NCBI RefSeq assembly: GCF_013620795.1
Contig: NZ_LGLW01000009.1
Coordinates: 1 to 64,000 of the forward strand
Reading direction: 5' to 3'
DNA length: 64,000 nt
From: Pseudomonas sp. Q2-TVG4-2
Lineage (GTDB): Bacteria > Pseudomonadota > Gammaproteobacteria > Pseudomonadales > Pseudomonadaceae
The notes under the pieces were generated by a model. That model was given only the letters and a program-made list of their open reading frames with translations. It did no database searches and had not been told where the DNA came from. Made by a program: the position numbers and the translations under genes. Within the stretch, counting starts at the first letter, position 1, and each line of letters opens with the position of its first letter. Below are positions 47,314-58,718 of the stretch, piece by piece.

Positions 47314-49128
47314 TTAATCCACTCGCTGAATCCGCCCCTCGACACTGGCGCTAAACGGCTGCGGTAGCGATTCGATGTAACCCACCAGCGCATCCAGATC
47401 CACCGGGCCGACGACGCGGTTGGTACCTTCGGTGAGTACGGTGAAGTTATCGCCGCCGCCCGCCAGGAAGGAGTTGACCGTAACCCGATAGATTGCCGCC
47501 GGGTTGATGAGCGCGCCGGTCGCATCGCGCATCTCGATCACGTGGTTGCCTTCGGGGCGGCTGGCGGACCAGCTGTACTGGATACCGGAGGGCTTGAGAA
47601 TCCGCGCGTAGCTTTGGCCAACCCACTGTTGTTCCAGCATGGTCTTGATCTGCGCACCGGTCAGGTCCATGGAGACCAGATCGTTAGCAAAAGGCTGGAT
47701 CGCGAATAGCTCGCCCCAGGTCACTTCGCCACTCTCCAAGTCGGCGCGGATGCCGCCCGGGTTCATGAAGCTGATCTGGGCGTCGGTGGCTACCCGTTGG
47801 GCGTCGGCGATGAGGTTGCCCAGAGCCGATTCACCGGCCGGCGTTTCGGTGCGGGTGAGGTCACCTTGCACAACGCCCACCACGCGAGCCACCAGTGGCT
47901 CGACCCGCGCATCGGCCTGCGCCACCAGCGCGGCGACTTCCGGGTCCGGCGAAAGGCCGGCGCCTTGGTCGGCCCAGGTGGTGAGGACAGCGGCGGACTT
48001 CTCGACGACATCGCGGCTGCGGCGGCTGACCACCAGTTCGATATCCGCGTAGGCGGTACCCGCCGAGAAGGATTGGGTCACGAGGATCGGCTTGCCGTTG
48101 GCGTTGGGTACCAGCGCGTTGGTGAAGCCGTGGGCGTGGCCGGAAATGACCACGTCAACTTCGTCATCCAGGCGCTCGATGATATCGACCACCGGTCCCT
48201 CGACGGTGTCCGCTTCCGGGTTGGTCGGGCCGTTATAGCTGGTCTGCTGACCGCCCTGGTGCAAGGCGACGACGATGGCGCGCACACCCTGACGGCGCAG
48301 CTCGGCCACCGATCGGTTGATCGCATCCGCCTCGTCGACGAAGCGAAGGCCGGCGACGCCGCTCGGTGACACGATTGAAGGAGTTTCCTTCAAAACCGCG
48401 CCGATCACGCCGATGCGCACGCCGCCGGCGTAGTAGATGGAGTAGGGCGGCAGAAGGGACTCACCGGTCGCCTGATCGATGACGTTGCTCGAAACTGTGG
48501 GGTAGCGCGCGCCTTTCCATTCGTCTTCGAGAAACGGTCCGTTGGCGTGGTTGCCGCCGGTGAGCTGGCGCAGCAGTTCCGTCTTGCCGTAATCGAACTC
48601 ATGGTTGCCGAGGGTGCCGATCACGTTGCAGCGCTGCTGCGCGAGGGGCTGCGCACTGCGGGACATTTCCATCTGGCGGCTGAAGGGGCGGCAATACGGG
48701 TTGGCCAGCAGGTTGAGCAGGCTGATCGAAGGCTCATCGCGCAGCAGGGCGGAGTTGGGCGGTGAGGCGCCGACCTGATCACCGTCGTGCACGATGAGGG
48801 TGTATTCGCCGCTGGCGGATTTCAGGTAGGAGGCGAGCACCGCCGCGCCGCCTGCAGGGCGCCCGGCTACGCTGCGTGGGGAGAGCTGGCCGTGGAAATC
48901 GTTGATGCTGAGGAGGCTGACCGACACCACCGGCTCGGGCCGCCAGTCCGGGGCGCGCCAGCTGCGGCGTTCGCTGGCCCGCTGCCTGGCGGTGAGGCCT
49001 TCCAGCGGCTGGTCACGGTAATCCTGCTCGATGGAACCGTGCTCGGGTAGCCCTTGTTGGGCCAGCGCTGGGCCGGCAAGTCCGACCAGGCTTGCCGCGA
49101 ACAGCCAATCCAGTAGGCGCGTATGCAT
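47314..49128 (-). CDS. Periplasmic 5'-nucleotidase / cyclic phosphodiesterase family protein
   Basis: A 604-residue UshA-like enzyme. Signal peptide 1-23 (ending ALA). The metallophosphatase domain (about 60-340) has SINDFHGQ, GNHEFDYG and VVISGHAHGF, the two-metal ligand motifs; the 5'-nucleotidase C-terminal domain (about 390-580) contains NPGGIRADLESGEVTWGE. Such enzymes hydrolyse nucleotides and related esters in the periplasm. GAGGAAATAACA upstream fixes the ATG at 49128. It is near pnuC and the NadR-like kinase, and could supply nicotinamide riboside from NMN, but that is inference. Confidence 0.9.
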   Translation of the reverse strand: MHTRLLDWLFAASLVGLAGPALAQQGLPEHGSIEQDYRDQPLEGLTARQRASERRSWRAPDWRPEPVVSVSLLSINDFHGQLSPRSVAGRPAGGAAVLASYLKSASGEYTLIVHDGDQVGASPPNSALLRDEPSISLLNLLANPYCRPFSRQMEMSRSAQPLAQQRCNVIGTLGNHEFDYGKTELLRQLTGGNHANGPFLEDEWKGARYPTVSSNVIDQATGESLLPPYSIYYAGGVRIGVIGAVLKETPSIVSPSGVAGLRFVDEADAINRSVAELRRQGVRAIVVALHQGGQQTSYNGPTNPEADTVEGPVVDIIERLDDEVDVVISGHAHGFTNALVPNANGKPILVTQSFSAGTAYADIELVVSRRSRDVVEKSAAVLTTWADQGAGLSPDPEVAALVAQADARVEPLVARVVGVVQGDLTRTETPAGESALGNLIADAQRVATDAQISFMNPGGIRADLESGEVTWGELFAIQPFANDLVSMDLTGAQIKTMLEQQWVGQSYARILKPSGIQYSWSASRPEGNHVIEMRDATGALINPAAIYRVTVNSFLAGGGDNFTVLTEGTNRVVGPVDLDALVGYIESLPQPFSASVEGRIQRVD

Positions 49129-49349
49129 TGTTATTTCCTCGGTGCGGTGGGGTCGGACCGAAACTAGGTAGCGCCCATGGCAGGTTGATGACCGCTTGTT
49201 GGCGTTTTGGCGAGAGGCGACGTGCGGTTTCGCTGATGCCAGCCGCTGCCGTCGCCGGGTGGTCATGTCGTCCGTCGTAAGCCGCGTGCCGCACCGAACG
49301 CTGGCAGCGAGCGTCCGGTCGCAGTTAACAACCACCGGGAGAAACGGCA

Positions 49350-49838
49350 ATGACATCCAGCAATCTGTTATGGGGCGCACTGGCGCTTGGCGCGGTGACA
49401 GGCATGCGCAGCATGCTGGCGCCGATGATGGTCAGCCGGGCGCTGGCTGCGCGTGACGATATCGATGGAGCCGATGAGCCTGCACGCACCTTGGCCTCGC
49501 ACCGTGCGCAACAGTTTCTGATGCCGATGGCCGCCGCCGAGCTGCTGGGCGACAAGATGCGCTTCGCGCCGGATCGGACGATTCTGCCGTCGATGTTGTT
49601 TCGTGCGTTATCCGGCGGCGTAACGGCGGCCGCTTTGGCTGGGGCGAGGCGCGAGCCGATCTGGCTCCCAGCCTTGATCGGAGCGACGGCAGCGCTGGTC
49701 GCGTCCGAGATCGGGCTCAGCATGCGTAAGTCTTACCAGAGCAACTGGCTGACCAATGCCGCGCTGGGGCTCACAGAGGATTGCCTGGCACTGGCGGTCG
49801 GAAGTGCCGGGTTACGGCGCGCGCTGAACGAGCGGTGA
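49350..49838 (+). CDS. DUF4126-like membrane protein
   Basis: A 162-residue hydrophobic protein with about four membrane helices. TGMRSMLAPMMVSRAL near the N-terminus, with the GMRS motif, resembles DUF4126 proteins. The middle (residues 35-70) is polar and probably cytoplasmic. A GGGAGAA box precedes the ATG. Divergent from the 5'-nucleotidase gene. Function unknown. Confidence 0.75.
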   Translation: MTSSNLLWGALALGAVTGMRSMLAPMMVSRALAARDDIDGADEPARTLASHRAQQFLMPMAAAELLGDKMRFAPDRTILPSMLFRALSGGVTAAALAGARREPIWLPALIGATAALVASEIGLSMRKSYQSNWLTNAALGLTEDCLALAVGSAGLRRALNER

Positions 49839-50006
49839 CAGTCGGAGGGGGTCCGCCAAGGGCTGTGCTGAGGACGGCGGAAAGCGTTGCCGTTTCTTAC
49901 ATGGCGTTGGATCAAGCGTGACCGCCGGCGAGCTAATAGGACTCAGCGTCGCGCTGAAAGCGGGCCCCAAGACGGGCCGCATCGCGCGGCCCGTGGGGAC
50001 TCAAGG

Positions 50007-50756
50007 TCAGCTTGGCCGTTTGATCACGCATACACGGTCAGTACAGGTTCCCGCCTGGGTGGCGTCCATACCTTGCGTCGCGTCGCGGGTGCCGACGGTC
50101 TCGCCGGCCAGGCCGCCTCCGGTGGGGTTCGCGGTCGCAGTCGTTTCCGGATAGTCCGTACCGGCTCGCTTGGCCGCACTACCCACGTCGTAGCGGCCAG
50201 TGTCGGCAGAGTCGGTCGCGGTGGTGTGGCCTATGCCTGCCGTACCGCCGGCATGTTGCGTATCGTCGGCGGTGTGGGTGGTGCCTGCGAAATGCTTGTC
50301 CAGATGGCTGTCGCCGCCAGTCGCACCGGCATAGGGGCTAGTGGGACCGGCATAGCCAGGCGTCGCGCCGGCACCGATGCCGTCGATGCTGAGGGCACCG
50401 TTGTACTCCAGTGCGTCGCGCGCACGGATCAGTTGATCTTCGTCATACACATCAACCGCGATCACCAGCGAGCCGCGGCGCACGGCCTCGGGGTATGCGG
50501 TGGCGTGACGGCGATGTTCTTCGTGCGGCTCATGGCCGAACAGCGATTTGAAGAAATGCGCAACCTTGGACTCGTGATGCTCAGGGTCCACCGTGCTGCC
50601 CGCGGTGGAGTAGGGCGCGTCATAGGCATGGATTTCGGCGCTCTCGGCGCCTACGGAATGAATCTGCTCTTTGGCAATGCCCCGCGCCATCAGGTCGCCC
50701 TGGGTACGATTGGCATCGGTCAGCGTTGCGAACGCTGCTACCAATGTGTGTTTCAT
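50007..50756 (-). CDS. YflT-like (general stress protein 17M) domain protein with low-complexity tail
   Basis: A 249-residue protein. The N-terminal 120 residues (MKHTLVAAFATLTDANRTQ... with DLMARGIAKEQIHSV) look like a general stress protein 17M/YflT-type alpha-beta domain. Residues about 130-249 are Gly/Thr/Ala/Asp-rich and probably disordered, with repeated THTADDTQ- and TDSADTG-like words. No signal peptide. Likely a stress-induced cytoplasmic protein; function unknown. Confidence 0.75.
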   Translation of the reverse strand: MKHTLVAAFATLTDANRTQGDLMARGIAKEQIHSVGAESAEIHAYDAPYSTAGSTVDPEHHESKVAHFFKSLFGHEPHEEHRRHATAYPEAVRRGSLVIAVDVYDEDQLIRARDALEYNGALSIDGIGAGATPGYAGPTSPYAGATGGDSHLDKHFAGTTHTADDTQHAGGTAGIGHTTATDSADTGRYDVGSAAKRAGTDYPETTATANPTGGGLAGETVGTRDATQGMDATQAGTCTDRVCVIKRPS

Positions 50757-51182
50757 GGTTCACCTCGCGTTGTGTTGAACAACTGGGTAGACGAGCGCTG
50801 CGCCTACGGGCCTGACGACACGTCTGGGTGCGAGCAACCGTGAACGATGGCTGCCTCATCGGCGGTCAAGAGCAACGCTCATGGATATTGGGTCTGGCTG
50901 TACGGCCATAGTTCAGCGAGGGAGGGATCAGCGGTCGGAAAGTCAGATCAGTTTCGCTTCGCGCTTTGGCAGCTTGAGTGGCTTGGCCGCTGCGGGCTGG
51001 CTTCAGCGAGGATTGTTCTGAGCGCTGACCATTGGCGCCTTCGGAGGCTAAACGGGCGAAGGGCGGTGGTGGCTTCGGTAGGGTGGCCGCGCGGCGTACC
51101 GCGTCAGCCCACCGTTCGGGTTGTGAGGTGGGCTGAAGCCCACCCTACCGGAGGGCCGGATGAACCTGATCCGTTCGGCGGC
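50757..51182. other. Intergenic region with GTAGGGTGG repeats
   Basis: 426 bp. Two facing copies of the repeat family occupy 51078-51148. I see no gene with a credible start in the remainder; a frame open across it runs antisense into the glutathione transferase gene. Confidence 0.5.
51078..51148. repeat. Inverted pair of GTAGGGTGG / CCACCCTAC elements
   Basis: GTAGGGTGG (51078-51086) faces GGTGGGCTGAAGCCCACC plus CTAC (51127-51148). The whole can fold as one long hairpin. Lies just after the glutathione transferase stop codon. Confidence 0.8.
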
Positions 51183-52025
51183 TCAGTCGAGGTCCGAGGC
51201 GTCGTGACGTTCGGGAGCCTGTTCCGATTCCTCGCCCCAGGTGCGGTTGACCTTGCGCCCACGGACCACGGCGGGACGCTCAGCCACTTCGGCCGCCCAG
51301 CGCTGCACGTGTTTGTAATCCTGTACTGAGAGAAATTCGCCGGCCTCGTACAGTTCGCCCCGGACCAGTACGCCGTACCAGGGCCAGATGGCCATATCGG
51401 CAATGCTGTAATCATCGCCCGCGACAAAGCGGTTTTCGGCCAGCTGGCGATCCAGCACGTCTAGCTGTCGCTTGACCTCCATCGCGTAACGATTGATCGG
51501 GTACTCGTATTTCTCCGGCGCATAGGCATAGAAATGCCCGAAGCCGCCGCCAAGGAAGGGCGCCGAACCCATCTGCCAGTACAGCCAGTTCAGGGTCTCG
51601 GTACGTGCGCGGGTCTCCGTGGGCAGGAAGGCGCCGAATTTCTCGGCAAGGTAGACCAGGATCGAGCCGGACTCGAACACCCGTAGCGGCTGGCCCTCGA
51701 CCCCGTGGTCGGCCAATGCCGGTATCTTGGAGTTCGGGTTGATTTCGACGAAGCCGCTGCCGAACTGGTCGCCGTCACCGATCTTGATCAGCCAGGCGTC
51801 GTACTCGGCGCCGCTGTGACCGAGGGCGAGCAGCTCTTCGAGCATGATTGAGACCTTGACGCCGTTGGGCGTGGCCAGCGAATACAGCTGAAGCGGGTGC
51901 TTGCCGACTGGCAGCGCTTTGTCCTCCCGCGCGCCGGCGGTGGGCGCGTTGATGTTGGCGAACTTGCCGCCGGAAGGTGCGTCGTGGGTCCAGACTTTTG
52001 GCGGTACGTAGGTGGTGTCAGGCAC
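51183..52025 (-). CDS. yghU: Glutathione S-transferase, YghU type
   Basis: A 280-residue Nu-class glutathione transferase close to E. coli YghU, which has disulfide-bond reductase activity. The N-terminal thioredoxin fold contains LPVGKHPLQLYSLATPNG and NPNSKIPAL...FESGSILVYLAEKFG; the helical domain has FLGGGFGHFYAYAPEKYEY. The GTG at 52025, behind GGAGATTG, gives the YghU-like N-terminus; an ATG at 52064 lies in the leader. Monocistronic, with repeats on both sides. Confidence 0.93.
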   Translation of the reverse strand: MPDTTYVPPKVWTHDAPSGGKFANINAPTAGAREDKALPVGKHPLQLYSLATPNGVKVSIMLEELLALGHSGAEYDAWLIKIGDGDQFGSGFVEINPNSKIPALADHGVEGQPLRVFESGSILVYLAEKFGAFLPTETRARTETLNWLYWQMGSAPFLGGGFGHFYAYAPEKYEYPINRYAMEVKRQLDVLDRQLAENRFVAGDDYSIADMAIWPWYGVLVRGELYEAGEFLSVQDYKHVQRWAAEVAERPAVVRGRKVNRTWGEESEQAPERHDASDLD

Positions 52026-52140
52026 GGGCAATCTCCACGAGTGAGTTGAACCAGGTATGTGCACAGCATCCTACGCGTTTGAACCGCAGGGTCGAAATCA
52101 AGCGGGTTGATAGTGGGCATCGACGTTGCGTAGGCGCAGG

Positions 52141-52211
52141 CTTTCGTAGGAGCCAGCTTGCTGGCGATCCGGGACGGCAGGAGGTTGCAGATCGCCAGCA
52201 GCTCCTACGGC
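52141..52211. repeat. REPIN (inverted REP pair), copy 1
   Basis: GTAGGAGCCAGCTTGCTGGC faces GCCAGCAGCTCCTAC across a short spacer. Its first 39 bases are identical to 53841-53879. These are REP doublets of the Pseudomonas type, mobilised in trans by RAYT transposases; no RAYT gene is in the window. Confidence 0.85.
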
Positions 52212-52244
52212 GATCTTGCCAGGGGAGATAGCGTCGAGCCAGGG

Positions 52245-53393
52245 CTAGCCGAGCGGCGTCAGATCGTGTTCGGTCAGTGGCAGTCTGACGATAAACGTAG
52301 TGCCTTGATCGGCGCTCGATTCAACATGAATGGTGCCCTGATGGGCCGTCACGATCTCGCTGGCGATATAAAGCCCTAGGCCTAGCCCCGAGTTCGGTCC
52401 GTGCTCGCCAGCCGCGTAGTGGGAGTGGCGGCTCATAGGGTTGAAGATGTCAGCGATAGCCTCCTCGGCGATCGGCTCCCCCTGGTTGTGCACCGCGAAC
52501 ACCGCATGCGCCTGCTCGGCATGCAAGGTCACTCTGATCTGCGAAGTGGGACTGCCGTGCTGCACGGCGTTGCCAATCAGGTTGGAAAATACCTGTTCCA
52601 TCCGCGCGGCATCGAACAGGCCGGTCAGGTTTCCGCTGGTCTTGCAGATGATTTTGCGGTCCGGATGATAGGCGAGCACTTCCTCCACCATGCCTTCGCA
52701 CACCGCCGCCAAGTTGGTTTCCACCCGCTGCACCGGAATGCCGGTGCCGCTCTGCGAGCGAGTGAAATCGAGCAGGTCGTTGACGATCTTGTTTGCACGT
52801 TTGACGCTGGTATAGATACGTGACGCCAGCATGGTCGGCTTGGCCCCGAGGCTGCCATCCAGGAGCAGCACTTCCGCACCGAGCTGAATCGCGCCCAAGG
52901 GTGTGCGTAAATCGTGTCCAAGAACACCCAGAAAAATGTTTCGCGTGGCGTGGACCGTTTGTGAGTAGGTGGCCACGGACTCGGCGAGCGCCTGGTCGAT
53001 GGCCTCGTTGAAGCGGGTCATGTCCTCGACTTCGAAGTCCGTGCCGGACGTGATTGCCTGCAACCACTTCCTCAGCACGCTGGAGCGCAGGGCGCGATAC
53101 TCCGACACCATCTCGTCGATGCTGAAACCGGCCTCATGACGCAAGACCGCGTGAGTTTCCGCCGCCGTTTCACCGCCGCCTCTGCCGGCCTTGCCGACGG
53201 ATTTGTCGAACCGCTGGGCTTCGGACTGATGGATGCTTAAATCTTCGGCAATGGTCCGCAGCATCTGCTCGGCATGGTCCCGCAGGGCTTTGGTGTCCAT
53301 GGTGCGGGAGGCACCTGGGATGGTTCGGGCGAAGTCTTCCCACGACTGGAGGATGGGCTCGAGGTTATCGAGGATAAAAGTGGCAAGACGCAT
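52245..53393 (-). CDS. Soluble sensor histidine kinase with RsbRD-like N-terminus
   Basis: A 382-residue kinase without membrane segments. The N-terminal helical region (about 1-140; FILDNLEPILQSWEDFAR) resembles RsbRD-type sensory domains. HisKA follows with H160 in LGHDLRTPLG, then HATPase with N-box NLIGNAVQHGS and G-boxes near NSGLGLGLYI. The ATG at 53393 with GGAG 9 nt upstream is preferred to 53408. No response regulator is adjacent, so it is an orphan. A REPIN follows its stop. Confidence 0.85.
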   Translation of the reverse strand: MRLATFILDNLEPILQSWEDFARTIPGASRTMDTKALRDHAEQMLRTIAEDLSIHQSEAQRFDKSVGKAGRGGGETAAETHAVLRHEAGFSIDEMVSEYRALRSSVLRKWLQAITSGTDFEVEDMTRFNEAIDQALAESVATYSQTVHATRNIFLGVLGHDLRTPLGAIQLGAEVLLLDGSLGAKPTMLASRIYTSVKRANKIVNDLLDFTRSQSGTGIPVQRVETNLAAVCEGMVEEVLAYHPDRKIICKTSGNLTGLFDAARMEQVFSNLIGNAVQHGSPTSQIRVTLHAEQAHAVFAVHNQGEPIAEEAIADIFNPMSRHSHYAAGEHGPNSGLGLGLYIASEIVTAHQGTIHVESSADQGTTFIVRLPLTEHDLTPLG

Positions 53394-53557
53394 CGGGCTG
53401 CTCCGCAAGATTGGACGCCGCTAAGCTCACCGGGACAACCGGGGTTTTGCTTGCCTGCGACTGATCTGAATGTGGCTGACGCGAAATCAGAGGTTCATGT
53501 AACGCACACCCAGTATGCACCAGCCCCGTCGCAGTAATGCCGCAAACCGCTGCTCGG

Positions 53558-53825
53558 TCACCGGCCAGCGGGATGGGAGGATCGAGAGCGAAACGACCCG
53601 CTGCGAGCGCCGCGAACGCCGAAGCTCAGCTCGCTGCAGACGGTCGGTACATCATTCACGGCTTGCCCGGACGAGTTGGCTTTCACGATCCAATCCATCA
53701 GGGCCGAGCCTACCACCACGTCATCGGACAGACGGGCAATGGCGGCAGCCTGGTCCGGGGTGCGGATGCTGACGCCGATGCACAGCGGCAGATCGAATCA
53801 AGCGGCTTGGTGATCTCATCCACGT
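53558..53825 (-). pseudogene. Decayed second copy of the trpA 3' end
   Basis: On the minus strand an open stretch from about 53794 to the stop at 53558 translates to [20 protein letters not shown] and then DVVVGSALMD...CSELSFGVRGAR, co-linear with the C-terminal 65 residues of the true TrpA (54001-54810) at roughly 70% identity. Similarity continues weakly to about 53825 in a shifted frame. It has no start codon and lacks the catalytic N-terminal part. It reads past the normal TrpA end. The remainder of 53394-54000 holds a REPIN and the trp terminator. Confidence 0.85.
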
Positions 53826-53840
53826 TGGGTAGCCGACCGG

Positions 53841-53915
53841 CTTTCGTAGGAGCCAGCTTGCTGGCGATCCGGGACGGCAAGGGGCCTGCTGATTGCCAGC
53901 AAGCTGGCTCTTACA
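53841..53915. repeat. REPIN (inverted REP pair), copy 2
   Basis: GTAGGAGCCAGCTTGCTGGC faces GCCAGCAAGCTGGCTCTTAC. Its left arm is identical over 39 bases to 52141-52179. It borders the trpA remnant directly. Confidence 0.85.
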
Positions 53916-53940
53916 AGGGAGGATGGCTTGCTGCTGATAC

Positions 53941-53973
53941 GAAGAAACCGCTGCCCTGGTCAAGGGGCAGCGG
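53941..53973 (-). terminator. Rho-independent terminator after trpA
   Basis: On the minus strand CCGCTGCCC (53965-53973) pairs with GGGCAGCGG (53948-53956), 8-nt loop, followed by TTTCTTC. It lies 28 bp after the trpA stop. Confidence 0.75.
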
Positions 53974-54000
53974 CTTCAGGTTTCGGTACTGTGAAGTAGC

Positions 54001-56078
<2,078 letters not shown>

Positions 56079-56104
56079 TTAACCGACTTGCGGTCCGATA
56101 AAAA

Positions 56105-56117
56105 GCGATAAGATCGC
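56105..56117. promoter_or_regulatory. Possible TrpI operator
   Basis: GCGAT-AAG-ATCGC, a perfect 5-bp inverted repeat in the 124-bp trpB/trpI spacer, about 25 bp upstream of trpI. LysR regulators bind such dyads between divergent genes. It does not match a TrpI consensus I can recall exactly, so the link is tentative. Confidence 0.35.
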
Positions 56118-56142
56118 TGCAATCTGTCAGGAAAACTCACCA

Positions 56143-57048
56143 ATGAGCCAAGACCTTCCCCCTCTCAATGCCCTGCGCGCCTTCGAGGCTGCGGCCCGGT
56201 TGCAAAGCGTAAGCCAGGCGGCGGCGGAACTCAGCGTGACCCACGGAGCGGTCAGTCGGCAGATTCGCCTGCTGGAGGAATACCTAGGCGTCGCCCTGTT
56301 CAGCAAGGAAGGTCGCGGCGTAAAACTCACCGATTCCGGGCTGCGGCTGCGTGATGCGACGGGCGATGCCTTCGAACGGCTGCGGGGGGCTTGTGTTGAG
56401 CTGCGCCAGCAGACCGCCGATGCGCCTTTCGTGTTGGGTTGCCCGGGTAGCTTGCTGGCGCGCTGGTTCATTCCGCGGCTGGATCGCCTCAACCGTGAAC
56501 TGCCGGATCTGCACCTGCAGCTCTCGGCGAGCGAGGGTGAGCTGGACCCGCGGCGCGCCGGCCTTGACGCCACGCTCTGGTATGCCGAGCCGCCTTGGCC
56601 GGCGGACATGCAGGTGCACGAGCTGGCCGTCGAACGCATCGGGCCGGTATTGAGTCCGCTCCATCCACGCTGTGCCGCCCTGAGTCAGGCACAGCCGGAC
56701 GAGCTACTCGGCGAGCCGCTGCTGCACACCGTATCGCGTCCTCAGGCCTGGCCGGCCTGGGCGATCGGCAACAGCCTCGATCCAGCCCGATTGCAGATGG
56801 GCCAGGGTTTCGAGCATCTCTACTTTCTGCTGGAAGCGGCGCTGGCGGGGCTCGGCGTGGCCATCGCGCCACAACAGCTGGTGGCTGACGATCTGCGCCA
56901 GGGGCGCTTGCTGGCGCCTTGGGGATTTGTCGAGACCCGCGCCAGGCTGGCCCTCTGGGTGCCGTCCCGCCGGCTGGATCGCCGTGCGGAGCGGCTGGCC
57001 GAGTGGCTACGCAACGAGCTGAGCGGCAACGGAACCGCACAAAGGTAG
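56143..57048 (+). CDS. trpI: LysR-family activator of trpBA
   Basis: A 301-residue LysR regulator. The N-terminal helix-turn-helix (about 1-65) contains [20 protein letters not shown] and the [10 protein letters not shown] recognition helix; the rest is the periplasmic-protein-like effector domain. TrpI senses indoleglycerol phosphate and activates trpBA. The divergent layout with trpB and the Pseudomonas context support the name. AGGAAAA lies about 9 nt before the ATG. Confidence 0.93.
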   Translation: MSQDLPPLNALRAFEAAARLQSVSQAAAELSVTHGAVSRQIRLLEEYLGVALFSKEGRGVKLTDSGLRLRDATGDAFERLRGACVELRQQTADAPFVLGCPGSLLARWFIPRLDRLNRELPDLHLQLSASEGELDPRRAGLDATLWYAEPPWPADMQVHELAVERIGPVLSPLHPRCAALSQAQPDELLGEPLLHTVSRPQAWPAWAIGNSLDPARLQMGQGFEHLYFLLEAALAGLGVAIAPQQLVADDLRQGRLLAPWGFVETRARLALWVPSRRLDRRAERLAEWLRNELSGNGTAQR

Positions 57049-57101
57049 CGGCGAGCTAGGCCGGGCCGAGCAGCGCCCCGCTTGAGCCCTCCAGGCGTTT
57101 C

Positions 57102-57126
57102 GGTGGGCTGAAGCCCACCACCCTAC
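57102..57126. repeat. Palindromic repeat after trpI
   Basis: GGTGGGCTGAAGCCCACC followed by ACCCTAC. Further copy of the element at 46565 and 51127, here with a 3-base insertion before the tail. Confidence 0.8.
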
Positions 57127-57293
57127 GGGATTGGGAAGTCGGCGGACATTAACGGTAACCGACAAGCGGCGAGCCGTTTGTCTGTTGCCACTAAACCGCC
57201 GCTGTCGCTGCCGATACAGTCGTTATCGTCCCTCTCTGGGACCTGCCTGGCGATTCGGCGCAGGCTATCTGCAGTTGTTCGAGGAGAACAGTG

Positions 57294-58685
57294 ATGGTCA
57301 AGAAGCGGCGTGTCGGTCTTTTTCTATTCGTTGTATTGGCAGCTGGCGCAGAGCAGGTAGCGGCCAAGCCGAGCCCGGCGGTAGAAGCCTCACTCAAGGC
57401 GGGCAGACCCTTCGTCGAGGGCGAGCTCCTGGTGCAATTCAAGCCCGGCGCGTCGGAGGCGGCAAAGGGTGCCGCGCTGAGCAAGCAGGGCGCCAAGGCG
57501 GCGCAGAAGCTGCTCGACAAGGCGGCCCGCAAGGACGCCAAAGGCGATCTGGTGCAGGCCAAACTGGGCAAAGGCAAGAAGGTGAATGCCGCGCTCATCG
57601 CGCGGCTTGCTGCCGATCCTGCGGTGGCCTTCGTCGAGCCCAACTGGATCTATCATCGCCAGCTCGCCAACCCCAAAGACCCGGGACTGAGCCTGCTCTG
57701 GGGCATGCAGGGCGCGACCACTTCACCGGCGTCGCCTTACGGTAGCGGCGCGCTAGGCGCCTGGAATGCCGGAGCGCTGTGCTCGAACAAGATTCACATC
57801 GGCATCATCGATGAAGGCGTCATGACCGCCCACGGTGACTTGCGCGCCAATACTTGGATCAATCCGGGCGAAGGCAGCCGCGCTGACCGCAAGGACAATG
57901 ACCGAAACGGTTACATCGACGACATTCAGGGTTGGGATTTCGCCGCCAACAACGCCAGCATCTACGACGGACCGGCAGATGATCATGGCACCCATGTGGC
58001 CGGGACTGTCGCCGCAGTCGCTAACAATGGCGCGGGCGTGTTCGGCGTATGCCCTACCGCCAAGCTCATTACCGCCAAGTTCCTCGGAGTCAACGGCGGC
58101 ACGACGGCGGGTGCGGTAAAGGCCATCAATTACCTGACGAAGCTGAAGCTGGCGAAGAAGATCAATCTGGTCGCTACCAACAATTCCTGGGGCGGGGGTG
58201 GTTATTCGCAGGCGCTTTACGATGCGATCAAGGCCGCAGGCAACGCCAACATCCTGTTCGTTGCCGCTGCTGGAAATAGCGGACTCAACATCGATAAAAC
58301 GCCCAGCTATCCGGCGAGCTACACGCTGCCAAACGTGATTTCTGTGGGCGCTATCGACAAGGCAGGCCGCCGTGCGAGCTTCTCCAACTATGGCGTGAAC
58401 AATGTGCACATCGCGGCGCCAGGAGTGAGCATCGTGTCCACGGTGCCGACTTCCACCGGTGCGGCCGGCTATGCCTATATGAGCGGCACCTCGATGGCTG
58501 CGCCCCACGTGGCGGGTGCTGCTGCGTTGTACGCGTCGTTGAATCCTTGTGCGACGGCAGCGCAAATCCGCACGGCGCTTCTGAGGCTCGCAGTGCGTGA
58601 TCCGCAGCTTACCGGGGTGGTTCAGCTGAACCGCCGGCTAGACGTAGCCAAGATCCGCCGTGAACTGGCCTGCAGCGCGTCCTGA
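57294..58685 (+). CDS. Subtilisin-like serine protease (S8), exported
   Basis: A 463-residue S8 peptidase. Signal peptide about 1-24 (ending VAA). Residues 25-125 form an Ala/Lys-rich propeptide of the fervidolysin/I9-like type (GELLVQFKPGAS; VAFVEPNWIYH). The catalytic domain has D173 (IIDEGV), H231 (DDHGTHVAGT), N328 oxyanion (AAAGNSG) and S400 (SGTSMAAPHVAG). GAGGAG about 8 nt upstream fits ATG 57294 better than GTG 57291. Likely secreted or periplasmic; substrate unknown. Convergent with galE. Confidence 0.92.
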   Translation: MVKKRRVGLFLFVVLAAGAEQVAAKPSPAVEASLKAGRPFVEGELLVQFKPGASEAAKGAALSKQGAKAAQKLLDKAARKDAKGDLVQAKLGKGKKVNAALIARLAADPAVAFVEPNWIYHRQLANPKDPGLSLLWGMQGATTSPASPYGSGALGAWNAGALCSNKIHIGIIDEGVMTAHGDLRANTWINPGEGSRADRKDNDRNGYIDDIQGWDFAANNASIYDGPADDHGTHVAGTVAAVANNGAGVFGVCPTAKLITAKFLGVNGGTTAGAVKAINYLTKLKLAKKINLVATNNSWGGGGYSQALYDAIKAAGNANILFVAAAGNSGLNIDKTPSYPASYTLPNVISVGAIDKAGRRASFSNYGVNNVHIAAPGVSIVSTVPTSTGAAGYAYMSGTSMAAPHVAGAAALYASLNPCATAAQIRTALLRLAVRDPQLTGVVQLNRRLDVAKIRRELACSAS

Positions 58686-58718
58686 CATGGCTCTTGATCA
58701 TCGCAACCGCGCCGACGC

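Noticed and set aside
50847-51329. Plus-strand 160-codon frame
   Set aside because: No ribosome site, crosses a repeat and runs antisense into the glutathione transferase gene.
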